The notes beneath the pieces are model-generated. The model was not told where the DNA came from. It worked only from the letters and a program-made list of their open reading frames with translations, and searched no databases. A stretch of 45,950 nt of DNA, from assembly GCA_020627965.1 (NCBI GenBank), contig JAHDFX010000015.1:1-45950 (forward strand), in the 5' to 3' direction. Positions 35,630 through 44,367 of this stretch are shown here, piece by piece; position 1 is the first letter of the stretch, and each line of letters begins with the position of its first letter. The position numbers and the translations under genes are program-made. The stretch comes from Saprospiraceae bacterium (GTDB taxonomy: Bacteria > Bacteroidota > Bacteroidia > Chitinophagales > Saprospiraceae).

Positions 35630-36922
35630 TTATAGTATTTCGACAGACCTTTTATTATCAGGAATGGCTTGATGTGTTTTTAAAATATTGTCTATCTTTT
35701 CCACAGCAACAGGCATACTAATTTCATTGTCGAAGGTAATTTTAGCCTGCTCACCAAGCTTTTGTCTGAGTGCAGGTTCATTAATTAAGCGGATAAGCTT
35801 GTCGGCTAATTTATCAGGATCACTATCTGACATGGCATTTATTTCATCTCTGATTTCAGGCATTCCTTCAGCATTTGCAGCATGAGCAGCCACACACAAC
35901 CCGTAGCTAAATGCTTCCGCTATTCTTGTGCGAAATCCTAAAGTAACAGGTATATTTACTAAGACAATATCTGCTTTTGCATATTCATCTTCTATATTTT
36001 CGGCAAAACCGACAAAATTAACCATTGATTCAGCGACTAGTCTTTCTTTAAATGCAGGCTGCATCTGTCCATGACCAACAACTCGAAAGACAATTTTTGA
36101 AAGAATTTGCTGCTGTTTTAGTTTTAGACGAGGTAATAATTCGTCTAGAAAAAACAAAAAGCCATGCCTGCTCGCCGTTCCTTTTAAAGAACCAGAAATA
36201 AGTATGGTTACTTCATTGTTATCTTCCTTACTGATCGGGGATCTACGCATTAAAGGATGTGGGATGTAATGTACATTCTTGAACCCTCTACCAGTAAATT
36301 CTACTGAATGATGGTAAGCATGTTGGATAATTACATTCATTTGAGATAATGCAGCATAAGCATAGTGTGCTTTTTTTCTTCCTCGCCATAGATCCATTTT
36401 ATGTCTTATCAAACGATAAATTCCTTCAGGCTTTAAATCTCGTCTCAAATTCTGATATTTTTCGAGCGGATCTATAGTTGACGATATTTTAAAAAAACCA
36501 TCAATATTAGCTATGACAGCAGTAGCTTCCCAACTGTAAGCATATAAGATTGTATTTTTTCGATCTTGTTTTTGTAAAAAGATCAGTAATTCCTGCTTTG
36601 CCGAAATACTATGATGAAAATAGTCATCAGCTTGTGGACTAATTACCTGACGCAAAGTATTCACTCTGGATTTGGAGTTAATGACGCTTCCAATAGCGTC
36701 AAAATATCTGACTGTTATTCCTTTTTGCCGTAAATAATTTATGTGTAATTCCTGTTCTTCAGGATCAGTATAACGTAACGAAACGGGAATGACAATGACA
36801 GCAAACCCTAATTCAATAAAGCAGGATAACATTGCTTCGGTAAGGACGGAACTACCGCTTCCTGATTTGTAAGGCAATTTTCCAGTAGAAAAAAAGATCA
36901 ACTGTTTCTGTAGATTTCCCAC
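35630..36922 (-). CDS. GT-B glycosyltransferase, divergent
   Basis: A 430-residue protein that reads as a GT-B enzyme: an N-terminal FFSTGKLPYKSGSGSSVLTE loop, a central TILISGSLKGTASRHGFLFF segment and a C-terminal YAKADIVLVNIPVTLGFRTR stretch followed by IAEAFSYGLCVAAH, the place of the donor-binding motif. The start is GTG at 36920-36922; no ATG offers a better start before residue 30. It lies between two sulfotransferase genes (3 and 7 bp gaps), so its sugar may be a substrate of one of them. The exact family is not clear to me. Confidence 0.75.
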   Translation of the reverse strand: MGNLQKQLIFFSTGKLPYKSGSGSSVLTEAMLSCFIELGFAVIVIPVSLRYTDPEEQELHINYLRQKGITVRYFDAIGSVINSKSRVNTLRQVISPQADDYFHHSISAKQELLIFLQKQDRKNTILYAYSWEATAVIANIDGFFKISSTIDPLEKYQNLRRDLKPEGIYRLIRHKMDLWRGRKKAHYAYAALSQMNVIIQHAYHHSVEFTGRGFKNVHYIPHPLMRRSPISKEDNNEVTILISGSLKGTASRHGFLFFLDELLPRLKLKQQQILSKIVFRVVGHGQMQPAFKERLVAESMVNFVGFAENIEDEYAKADIVLVNIPVTLGFRTRIAEAFSYGLCVAAHAANAEGMPEIRDEINAMSDSDPDKLADKLIRLINEPALRQKLGEQAKITFDNEISMPVAVEKIDNILKTHQAIPDNKRSVEIL

Positions 36923-36929
36923 ACTAATT

Positions 36930-37979
36930 CTATTTATTAAAAATTGATCGATTTTTTTTGAAGCCCAGTTTAAGGCTGCGACTAATCAACAAGTCCATGA
37001 TACGGCTAGTTCCTTTGCTAATACGGGTTTTGAAAGGAATCTTCCACTCTACAAGCTCCTGAGAATCCATAACGATTGATTTTCGGCGCATCATGTATTT
37101 CATTATAACTTTTAGTTCGAGCCATGTTTCTACAAACGGGGAAAGCACTTTGTAAGAATCAAAACTATTATCCAGTTCATAATCCATTCCTTCAAGAACA
37201 TCTCCTGCTATCCGCTCCAGTTTGTAGATTTGTTTTTTTGAGAGGCTATTCTTCCATTTTTCTATATTCTTGGTATCAATATGTTTTTTTACGTAGGAGT
37301 TTTGATTGTTTGTTGCCTGAATATCCGCAATTTCTAGCATAGATGGTTCAAAAGGAATACTTAAGAAGTCACATATATTTTCAAAGCTGTCCTTTGGGTT
37401 TCTCAGAATATCTTCGTAGCGAATTTCCATAAACTTATCCTTATCCAGCATTTCAGCTAAGATCTTTGTTCTTACGATCTCACGCTTCCACTCATTGATT
37501 CCCAAGTAAATGTCTGAATATGCACGATCTCTGATGCTTTTTGCAACGGCTCTACCGTCTCTGACCAAATGTATAAAACGGGCATTAGGGAATATCATTG
37601 CAAGTTGAGGAAGATCATCCGCAATACTTAGGCATTTGTCGCCATATATTTTTTTATTCTGTTCTTCTGTAACAGACCGGCAAAAGTGATGAATATTTTC
37701 TTTAATGTTGCCTGTTTGCAACAACAAATGCTCATAACGTTTTAGTATTCTATGTTTCTTTATGTGTTGTCTGAATCGTTCTTGCGGAGCTTCTATGATC
37801 GCATTCTCCCGAACAGTATAATCTAATTTTAAATCATTGTACAAACTTCCCACCAAAGGTACCAAAGGCTTTTTATTGACATAAATTTGAGAGTGGTTGT
37901 TAAGTACTACCGATAGGAGAGTACTACCAGATCGTTGTACTCCTACAATAAAAAAAGCGGGTATGGATTGTTGACTCAT
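36930..37979 (-). CDS. PAPS-dependent sulfotransferase, second of three
   Basis: A 349-residue protein of the Sulfotransfer_3 kind. The 5'-phosphosulfate loop is IVGVQRSGSTLLSVVLNN (about 11-28) and the 3'-phosphate segment is FIHLVRDGRAVAKSIRDR (about 134-151), with RYEDILRNPKDSFENICDFL following, as in related enzymes. The C-terminal 100 residues are basic (MRRKSIVMDSQ, KTRISKGTSRIM) and unusual. It is clearly a different subfamily from the 34847 gene, so different positions or sugars are probably sulfated. The neighbours are a glycosyltransferase and a methyltransferase. Confidence 0.92.
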   Translation of the reverse strand: MSQQSIPAFFIVGVQRSGSTLLSVVLNNHSQIYVNKKPLVPLVGSLYNDLKLDYTVRENAIIEAPQERFRQHIKKHRILKRYEHLLLQTGNIKENIHHFCRSVTEEQNKKIYGDKCLSIADDLPQLAMIFPNARFIHLVRDGRAVAKSIRDRAYSDIYLGINEWKREIVRTKILAEMLDKDKFMEIRYEDILRNPKDSFENICDFLSIPFEPSMLEIADIQATNNQNSYVKKHIDTKNIEKWKNSLSKKQIYKLERIAGDVLEGMDYELDNSFDSYKVLSPFVETWLELKVIMKYMMRRKSIVMDSQELVEWKIPFKTRISKGTSRIMDLLISRSLKLGFKKNRSIFNK

Positions 37980-37996
37980 TACGAACAGTTATGATT

Positions 37997-38884
37997 CTAT
38001 TTTACTCCATATAATAAAAGGCATAATTCAGTACCTTTTTTCGTTTGTAAAAGCGGATAATTTTCTTTCTGTTTGGTTTTTTCGTGGTGTGCGATATATG
38101 CATTAAGTGATTTTTGATACATAGGGGAAGTCTCAGAAGTCACCGACCAATAAGGGTTATAAGGAATACATTTTAGTTTATCAAAGCCTATTTCTTTACA
38201 AATTTTCAGATAAAAATGCTCATCATTTTGTGTTCTGATCATTGTATTGTTTTCGTTCCTTTTCTTATTAATCCCCAGTAGTGTTTTAATATAATACTTA
38301 GGAATCGAAACAGGGTTGTATTTTAGTCTAGCCCTAATAGAATGTAAGAACGGCTGTGCGGGTACTATGGGCATAAAAACCATTCCGCCAGGCTTTAGCA
38401 ATCTAAAGGTCTCTTGAAGTGTTGGTTTAGGGTTTTCAAAATGCTCAAGGAGTCCAATATTGTAAATGCAATCATATGCTTCGTCAGCTAATCCCGTTTT
38501 TTCACAGTTTGCAATAAGCATTTTGGGAGGAGTTACTCCTTCACGTTTACAATTTTCAGTAGCAAGCTTAAATCCGGAATCAGATAAATCAACCATTGTA
38601 ATGTCTTCAATTCCTTCGTCAGAAAGGTACATAGATGTTGTCCCTTTGCCTGCTCCCAGCTCAAGAAATTTGGTATAATTTTTCCCTTTTATTAATTCAA
38701 GCAAATCTTCAAAATAACATCTCTGCCAAAATTCATAAATGGTCTTAGGTGTGTGTCTCGTAAACTGACAGAAAATTTGACGTTTTTGCCCTCCTTCTAT
38801 ATTTTTATCCCATATATTATCCCATTCCTGATAACTACCTTCTATTTTTTCCATAACCAACGATTCTTTACCGACTATTTTCAT
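37997..38884 (-). CDS. SAM-dependent methyltransferase
   Basis: A 295-residue class I methyltransferase. Motif I is FLELGAGKGTTSMYLSDEG (about 71-89), followed by ITMVDLSDSGFKLA (acidic end of strand 2), then YDCIYNIGLLEHFENPKPTL (motif post-II/III) and LLKPGGMVFMPIVP. The role is probably O- or N-methylation of a sugar in the repeat unit; the acceptor cannot be seen. Another in-frame ATG at codon 11 (MEKIEGSYQEWDNIWDKN) is an alternative start and leaves a normal methyltransferase. It begins 1 bp after the dioxygenase stop, so the two may act on the same substrate. Confidence 0.88.
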   Translation of the reverse strand: MKIVGKESLVMEKIEGSYQEWDNIWDKNIEGGQKRQIFCQFTRHTPKTIYEFWQRCYFEDLLELIKGKNYTKFLELGAGKGTTSMYLSDEGIEDITMVDLSDSGFKLATENCKREGVTPPKMLIANCEKTGLADEAYDCIYNIGLLEHFENPKPTLQETFRLLKPGGMVFMPIVPAQPFLHSIRARLKYNPVSIPKYYIKTLLGINKKRNENNTMIRTQNDEHFYLKICKEIGFDKLKCIPYNPYWSVTSETSPMYQKSLNAYIAHHEKTKQKENYPLLQTKKGTELCLLLYGVK

Positions 38885-38885
38885 T

Positions 38886-39767
38886 TCAAAAAAAAGGATT
38901 AAATCTTGCGCTTACTGCGAGTGTTAGGCGTTCATTGCCCCCTTCTCCTTCTTCGCGACAATGGTATCCCATCGTGTTGGCAATAACCAATGTGTTTTTT
39001 TTACACATATATACACTCCGTTCCATGTCATCTTTTTTTAATTCTTCTTCACTTATTCTTCTGGAGCCTCCCCGATCACTTTTTGCTCTTTCTATTTTCC
39101 CGTTTGTATAGTCATAGGCTATTTGGTAATGGTTAGTCTTTTCGACTTTATGAGAGCCTTTAACGAATACAAAAGGTGCATTTTTCATCTCTACATCATT
39201 CATGTAAAGCCAGGCCTTATGTGTATTAAAAAATGTATCGGAATGTAATTCAGTTTCAGGATCAAGTAGTGTTTTGTCGTACCCTTGCTGAAGATGTTGT
39301 ATCAACACCGTAATATTGCCTTTTGAAAAGCTAATTTTTCTTTTTTCTGCGGCTTCAAATAAGTTCTTTAATTTTTTATTACTTAAAAAACTAAATACGC
39401 CAGGATATGTTTTTGAATCAAGCTTGAACAAGGATTTCATAGAGATGGTATTCGATCCGTCTTGACGAACATCATCCATTTTTTCATTTTTCATGATTCT
39501 CTGGCACTCTTCCTCCAATGCAGAAAATTCGTTTTCAGGTAGGAAATTCTCGATTACAAGGATACCATCATTCTGTAAGGTGTTTATTTCTTCGCTGTAG
39601 GCATCTGCATGCGGTGTAGATTTCATACCATATCTTTTTTGGGCAAGATATATTCTGAATGGCTGCACGCCCATTTTATTAAGTACTTTACTTTTTACCA
39701 GTTTATCTTTAGATAAAATACGAAATAAAGGAAGGTGAATAACTTTTTTAGCTATCGCTTTCATCAT
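38886..39767 (-). CDS. PhyH-like Fe(II)/2-oxoglutarate dioxygenase
   Basis: A 293-residue protein of the phytanoyl-CoA dioxygenase type. The sequence ILVIENFLPENEFSALEEEC is the usual N-terminal phrase; the metal triad is H-x-D in ELHSDTFF (about 171-175) and a distal His in MGYHCREEGEGG (about 272), with NERLTLAVSARF giving the Arg that would hold 2-oxoglutarate. PVVFVKGSH-like FVFVKGSHK is present between. In polysaccharide clusters such enzymes hydroxylate or oxidatively alter sugars or their substituents, but the role here is inferred. It is the first gene after a 154-bp gap, so a promoter probably lies upstream of it. Confidence 0.82.
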   Translation of the reverse strand: MMKAIAKKVIHLPLFRILSKDKLVKSKVLNKMGVQPFRIYLAQKRYGMKSTPHADAYSEEINTLQNDGILVIENFLPENEFSALEEECQRIMKNEKMDDVRQDGSNTISMKSLFKLDSKTYPGVFSFLSNKKLKNLFEAAEKRKISFSKGNITVLIQHLQQGYDKTLLDPETELHSDTFFNTHKAWLYMNDVEMKNAPFVFVKGSHKVEKTNHYQIAYDYTNGKIERAKSDRGGSRRISEEELKKDDMERSVYMCKKNTLVIANTMGYHCREEGEGGNERLTLAVSARFNPFF

Positions 39768-39921
39768 GAGAATAAAGTCAATGTATTTGTTATGTGCTGT
39801 ATTGTCTCTTAGACGAGTAGTAGGAGTATTTGTAACGACTCATAAAGATAGTTGAGATTTTTTTAAATCGTAGAATTTCTATCATTTAATTAATAGACTC
39901 CACCCTAAAACATTTAATTTA
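39768..39921. promoter_or_regulatory. Intergenic gap within the polysaccharide gene run
   Basis: This 154-bp AT-rich gap is the longest in the locus. It is the natural place for a promoter of the downstream genes (PhyH and on) and for the end of the ABC permease transcript. I found no exact TAnnTTTG on the minus strand and no strong terminator hairpin. Confidence 0.35.
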
Positions 39922-40737
39922 TCACAATATATCCGCCATCACCCTTTCTACCTTATTAAAATAAAATATACCAGAGACTAGTAAAAGTGTGATCAATATA
40001 AAAGAAATATAAGCATACTGACTTGGTGGATCGCCACCAACCAGGCTCCAGCGCATACCTTCTACTACTCCTGCCATTGGGTTCAGATGGAAAAGCAATT
40101 GATATTTTTCAGGAACAGCACTTGCTGGATAAGCAATAGGCGTGATAAACATCCCCAACCTGAGTAACATTGGTGTAATATGTTTAAAGTCTCTGTATCT
40201 AATCGTCAGAGCACTCATCCATATTCCGCCTGCCAAGCCTGAAATCAAAGCCATCACAACAAAAAATGGACTATAAATGATATTTGCACTAGGCGGGAAA
40301 CGCAAAATTACCATAATAACACCAAGACAAAGCAGTACAACCAAAAAGTTAATCAGTGCAGTAATTGCTTTTGAAATAGGAATGACCAGCCGGGGGAAAT
40401 AGATTTTTTTAATCATACCCTGAGAACTAATAAGCGAAGTACCAGCAGTACCCAGTACCGTCTGAAAATAAGTCCAGCCACACATACCTGCAATCGTGTA
40501 AATAACATGAGGGATAGGCCCGGTATCTACTTTAGCGACTTGCCCGAACACAAAATTCAGGATAATCAGTGTAAAAATAGGATTGATAAATACCCATAAA
40601 AACCCAATAATTGTTTGAGCATATTTAACCCTTAAATCTCTATAGGTGAGCGTCCAGAGTAATTCTCTATATTGGAAAAGTTCCTTAAAATCGATATTAA
40701 AAGGCGACTTCTGCTTTTCTATGATCGTTTTCTTCAT
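39922..40737 (-). CDS. ABC-2 polysaccharide export permease (Wzm/KpsM-like)
   Basis: A 271-residue membrane protein with six hydrophobic segments. It has the ABC-2 polysaccharide permease features: an N-terminal LLWTLTYRDLRVKYAQTIIG segment (amphipathic helix, then membrane), FGQVAKVDTGPIPHVIYTIA, and a C-terminal block FHLNPMAGVVEGMRWSLVGG. Such permeases export finished polymers or lipid-linked glycans with an ATPase partner (Wzt/KpsT). No ATPase gene follows; the next gene is the dioxygenase after 154 bp, and none is seen on the upstream side within the window. The start overlaps the GT2 stop by one base (TAATG), indicating coupling. Confidence 0.92.
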   Translation of the reverse strand: MKKTIIEKQKSPFNIDFKELFQYRELLWTLTYRDLRVKYAQTIIGFLWVFINPIFTLIILNFVFGQVAKVDTGPIPHVIYTIAGMCGWTYFQTVLGTAGTSLISSQGMIKKIYFPRLVIPISKAITALINFLVVLLCLGVIMVILRFPPSANIIYSPFFVVMALISGLAGGIWMSALTIRYRDFKHITPMLLRLGMFITPIAYPASAVPEKYQLLFHLNPMAGVVEGMRWSLVGGDPPSQYAYISFILITLLLVSGIFYFNKVERVMADIL

Positions 40738-41726
40738 TACAAAGTATTCAAATAATCTATGTACTGCGACTCAAAATCTTTACGGCGGATAAACGCTCGC
40801 TTGTGCCTGCCAGCTATAACTTTCTTGTATCCTGGTCGGCATAAATAATTAATACCAATTTTTGCACGAAGCTTTAATGAAGCTTTTTCTCTAAATACTT
40901 TTTGAATAGCTTTATTTTTAGTGCTAGTTTCTCCAGCCAACCATTCAAAATCTGCTACACGTTTCCAAAAATTGACCTTGTTTCCTTGTATAACTTTTCT
41001 TTCTTCCCATTCAGGCCAGTGAGACAATTGGTCGGGAGCGTATTTTTCACGAATCATCCTGTTCTGTGTATAAGCATGCTTGCTAGTTGACATAGAAGCA
41101 GGGTTGAGTCGGTAAGCTAGTAAAGGTTCGTCTATTTCATAACATTCTCCAACGTCTAGCAAACGGAACCAAAGGGTATTATCTCCAAGACTAAAATCCT
41201 TATCGTATCCGCCAGCTTCTAAGGCCGCTTCACGATTGAACATAACCGTCGGATCAGCAAAAAATTTCCTGACAGGGCGGTCTAGGGTGTTGTATTGTTC
41301 TTTTCCCAACTTTCGTGTCCCTGAGTTGGGTTTCCTTTCTATTAAATGCCCAAAAGGAGTCATGAAAACATAATGCGTTCCCAACATAACTGCCCCTTCA
41401 GTATTTTCCAGAAACTCAACTTGTCTTTCCAGGCGATTGCGAAAGCAAAGATCATCAGCATCCATACGGGCAAGGTACTTGGAGCTTGTATTAGCTAAGC
41501 CATATTCTAATGCTCCCTGAAAGCCTACTTTTCCCAGGCTAAATACTTTTAATCGAGCATCATGTTCAAATTGAGCAGCTATTTCCAGCGTATTATCTGT
41601 ACTCCCATTTTCCAGTAGCCAGACTTCAAAATTATCATACGTCTGATCGAGGCAGGAACGCAGGGTGTCTGCCAGTGTAGCGGCTGCATTATAAGCGGGT
41701 AATATTATAGTGACAGATGGATTCAT
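40737..41726 (-). CDS. GT2 family glycosyltransferase
   Basis: A GT-A inverting glycosyltransferase of 329 residues when started at 41726 (MNPSVTIILPAYN), which is the usual GT2 opening and sits 5 bp after the upstream stop. A longer start at 41744 adds six residues (MDTLRN) but overlaps the preceding gene by 13 bp. Landmarks are NGSTDNTLEI, the DXD-like ARMDADDLC (about 88-96) and the acceptor-region DKDFSLGDNTLWFRLLD. It has no membrane anchor. It should add one sugar of the repeat unit in the cytoplasm. It ends in a one-base overlap with the ABC permease gene. Confidence 0.92.
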   Translation of the reverse strand: MNPSVTIILPAYNAAATLADTLRSCLDQTYDNFEVWLLENGSTDNTLEIAAQFEHDARLKVFSLGKVGFQGALEYGLANTSSKYLARMDADDLCFRNRLERQVEFLENTEGAVMLGTHYVFMTPFGHLIERKPNSGTRKLGKEQYNTLDRPVRKFFADPTVMFNREAALEAGGYDKDFSLGDNTLWFRLLDVGECYEIDEPLLAYRLNPASMSTSKHAYTQNRMIREKYAPDQLSHWPEWEERKVIQGNKVNFWKRVADFEWLAGETSTKNKAIQKVFREKASLKLRAKIGINYLCRPGYKKVIAGRHKRAFIRRKDFESQYIDYLNTL

Positions 41727-41731
41727 ATTTC

Positions 41732-42517
41732 TTAGCGTATCCATTTTTGGCGTAAAGCGCCTACATCTTTTAGATAAAAATGCTGTGCAAATTTATTGTT
41801 TAGCATTTTTTCTATATAATTTTCCGGGAAATTGAGCTGCTGCATTTTTGTGTAGTCTTCGGCGTATTTTTTCTTTGCTGTTACATTTCTGTTGCCTAGT
41901 ATTTTGAAGGACGAATTACCGATAAAATTACCGATAATTTTATTTTTTATGGGTGTTTTTAGGTCATGCCGCATGACTAATAAATCTATGCCATCTTTCT
42001 TGAAATAGGTATAGCCTTCATCCGGAAATGGGCTTTGATAAACATCAATTCCAAAGTGTTTGTAAATATGATTATCAAAAAATGTAATAGGGAAATTATT
42101 GCCAGGGTGTTGAAGAAATAACTCCATTAATTCCTCTTCCGAATGTTGGCTCTCTTCGTATTTAGTACCAACAATTCGTTCAAAATTTTCAAAAAAGGCA
42201 GATAAGTTTCGCCCTATAGGTTCTCTAATAGGGCTAAGGATTTTCATCGGCATCTTGTGTTTCTGAAATTCTTCATTGAGGATATCTGTACGCCAGTCAA
42301 AGCCATTTTCAATATTATGAGTCGCCATCACTACTCCATCATATTGTTTGCTAATGGAGCCATTGAGTGTAGATGAACCCACTTTACCAAATTGGTAAAT
42401 GAGCACAGGAGGGGTTTTGTGCAGATCGCTTCTGAGCGTTTTTATCTGACGTCCTTTCTCCCATTTTTTTACTTGTGTACCTAGTCCGGGTACTTTTTTC
42501 AAGACTTTTTTCAGCAT
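41732..42517 (-). CDS. Capsular-type sulfotransferase-like protein, third of three
   Basis: A 261-residue protein resembling the 'putative capsular polysaccharide synthesis' (NKWYS) family, which has the sulfotransferase fold. The loop VLIYQFGKVGSSTLNGSI (about 38-55) has the place of the PAPS 5'-phosphosulfate loop, and SPIREPIGRNLSAFFENF (about 95-112) that of the 3'-phosphate motif. The first 30 residues are basic and may bind the membrane. Its role as a sulfotransferase is inferred from these motifs and from two clearer sulfotransferases in the same locus. The glycan acceptor is unknown. It lies 9 bp after the formyltransferase gene. Confidence 0.75.
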   Translation of the reverse strand: MLKKVLKKVPGLGTQVKKWEKGRQIKTLRSDLHKTPPVLIYQFGKVGSSTLNGSISKQYDGVVMATHNIENGFDWRTDILNEEFQKHKMPMKILSPIREPIGRNLSAFFENFERIVGTKYEESQHSEEELMELFLQHPGNNFPITFFDNHIYKHFGIDVYQSPFPDEGYTYFKKDGIDLLVMRHDLKTPIKNKIIGNFIGNSSFKILGNRNVTAKKKYAEDYTKMQQLNFPENYIEKMLNNKFAQHFYLKDVGALRQKWIR

Positions 42518-42526
42518 GATATGTAA

Positions 42527-43306
42527 TTATACAATCGTTTCAATTAAGCGAATTTCAGGGCGAGACAGGCTGGCGAATTTTTCTACCATACCTGCTTTCA
42601 TGTTTTCATGATATTTTAAATAAATATCTTCTGTAAAATCTTTTTTACGATAATATTTAGGGTTTTCACATTTCCATTGCTTTACCCGATTAAGTGTTTT
42701 GCCTGCTTTTACCGCAGCTACGATTTCTTTTAGTTTTTCGGTGCCTGAACGAATCACTTTACAACCTACTGTATGTACACTATCACCAGCTTTTATATCC
42801 GGGATAACATGGGCTAGAATATCACCAGTATCTACACCAGCATCAATGTGTAAAAGTGTAGCGCCAACGTATTCTAGTTCATCATTAACAAAAGGCCAGA
42901 AGTTGGTTCCGCTTCCTCTGTAATACGGAGAAATGCCCAGATGCATATTGACAAAACGACCTTTTGGTGGCAATGAAAGCAAAGGTTCCCGAATAATGGA
43001 AGAACCATATACTAGCACCAGATCAGGATTGTATTTTTTTAAATTCTGATAAATATTTTCTGAATTGGCTTCTCTGTGCACTACTGGCAGCGTAGGATAC
43101 AAAAAACTATCATTGCCTTCAAAAAAACTGGCTTCTGTAGCCCGACGTTCGAGGAAATGTTTAGCCTGAAAATCGTCGGGAGATTCGGGTTTATAAGCGA
43201 TAGACTTACATTCACTGACAATGAGCATTTCGTCAGCTACTTTACCCAACTCATTGGCTACATAACGATGGCGTATGTCATTTCCGGTAAGGAGGAGCAG
43301 TTTCAT
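42527..43306 (-). CDS. Formyltransferase-like enzyme (sugar N-formyltransferase?)
   Basis: A 259-residue protein with the methionyl-tRNA formyltransferase fold. The catalytic triad is visible: Asn and His in VNMHLGISPYYRGSGTNFWP (about 119 and 121) and Asp in IDAGVDTGDILAH (about 160). It lacks the C-terminal tRNA-binding domain of Fmt and is not in a def/fmt pair. In polysaccharide loci this type transfers formyl from N10-formyl-tetrahydrofolate to an amino sugar. The neighbour upstream is a NodB-type deacetylase (36 bp), which could expose the amine, though deacetylases of this kind usually work outside the cytoplasm. The sugar substrate is not visible from the sequence. Confidence 0.82.
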   Translation of the reverse strand: MKLLLLTGNDIRHRYVANELGKVADEMLIVSECKSIAYKPESPDDFQAKHFLERRATEASFFEGNDSFLYPTLPVVHREANSENIYQNLKKYNPDLVLVYGSSIIREPLLSLPPKGRFVNMHLGISPYYRGSGTNFWPFVNDELEYVGATLLHIDAGVDTGDILAHVIPDIKAGDSVHTVGCKVIRSGTEKLKEIVAAVKAGKTLNRVKQWKCENPKYYRKKDFTEDIYLKYHENMKAGMVEKFASLSRPEIRLIETIV

Positions 43307-43341
43307 AAACTGATTAGTTTTATTAGCACCGACATTAGACT

Positions 43342-44367
43342 TTATTCTGAATCTTTTTTATTCAGAACTAGTTTTTGATCATAACCTGCGATAGTATTCT
43401 GTTTGATCTGTTTGAACATACTGAGAATATCATCTGCACTATCCCGACTAGTAGGCATATAGCGTCCGAGTTCGAGGGCAGGTGTATCTTTTTTATTCAT
43501 AATTTTTTCGATGGTATAAGCCAGTTTAAACTTGTCTGTTCTCGCCATCATTTCGGCTGGGGTAAATGAATCTGTTTTTCGGCCAAAGGGATAACTGATA
43601 GAATAAATCTCCCGCCCTGTTATTTCAGATAATATCTGCTGTGGACGGATAACTTCTTTCTGAAAACCAGCTTTATCGTAACTATGCAATGCTACAGAAG
43701 CATGTGTATGTGAATGTCCGCCAAATTCATGCCCCATTGCTGCCATTTCTCTGATCTGTTGTTCATTAAGGTGCATAACTTCTAATGGATTCTCGTAGAC
43801 TTTTTTCAAGCCATGGTCATACATCCACAATAAAACCTTTCGGGCTATGTCGGCTTTGAAAACTGTTTTAAATTTATTTTTCAATACCTTAATGATATAC
43901 CAATGATCGTCCGTTGAAGCATTATAGCTTACCCCATGTTCTTCTCTACTAACTCCACATGCTTCCAGAGCTTTCATGTATAGGTCGACAAAACCACTTA
44001 CCCGAAATTTATATAAAACATAATGAATAATAATAGGATTGGCAGGTTCGCCGTCTACAAAACAGGTTGGGCAGAAGAAGAAAGCTTTTACGCCCATATC
44101 AGATAATATTTCAGCTGCTCGGTAATGATCGTTTAATCCATCATCAAAAGTAATCAGCACCCCCTCTTTATGCCCAGGAATTTCGTAGTTTTTATCTTCG
44201 CTATATTGCAGTGTTTCTTCTGGCGTGAGTACGTGATAATGCTTCTGATAAGCTTTTACATGCTCGATAAAATCAGATTCATGGTTCCCAAATAGCCTGG
44301 GAAATTGTTTTTTTTCAGCATCGGGTCGGATATAGTGATAGCTGAGTCCGTAGTATCCTTTTTTCAT
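43342..44367 (-). CDS. NodB-type polysaccharide deacetylase
   Basis: A 341-residue protein. Motif 1 is GVLITFDDGLNDHY (about 70-83, catalytic base and metal Asp), motif 2 is GGHSHTHASV (about 216-225, H-x-x-x-H type metal ligands) and motif 3 follows in REIYSISYPFGRKTDSFTPA. The order and spacing fit carbohydrate esterase family 4. No signal peptide or membrane segment is visible, so it would act in the cytoplasm on a sugar nucleotide or lipid-linked glycan, which is unusual for the family. It overlaps the upstream gene by 4 bp and precedes a formyltransferase gene, consistent with a deacetylate-then-formylate path. Confidence 0.88.
   Translation of the reverse strand: MKKGYYGLSYHYIRPDAEKKQFPRLFGNHESDFIEHVKAYQKHYHVLTPEETLQYSEDKNYEIPGHKEGVLITFDDGLNDHYRAAEILSDMGVKAFFFCPTCFVDGEPANPIIIHYVLYKFRVSGFVDLYMKALEACGVSREEHGVSYNASTDDHWYIIKVLKNKFKTVFKADIARKVLLWMYDHGLKKVYENPLEVMHLNEQQIREMAAMGHEFGGHSHTHASVALHSYDKAGFQKEVIRPQQILSEITGREIYSISYPFGRKTDSFTPAEMMARTDKFKLAYTIEKIMNKKDTPALELGRYMPTSRDSADDILSMFKQIKQNTIAGYDQKLVLNKKDSE

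Noticed and set aside
41727-41744. Upstream ATG of the GT2 gene
   Set aside because: It would overlap the preceding gene by 13 bp and add six residues before the usual GT2 opening; the ATG at 41726 is the better start.
42527-43306. Methionyl-tRNA formyltransferase
   Set aside because: The C-terminal tRNA-binding domain is missing, the length is too short, and the gene sits among glycan-modifying genes.
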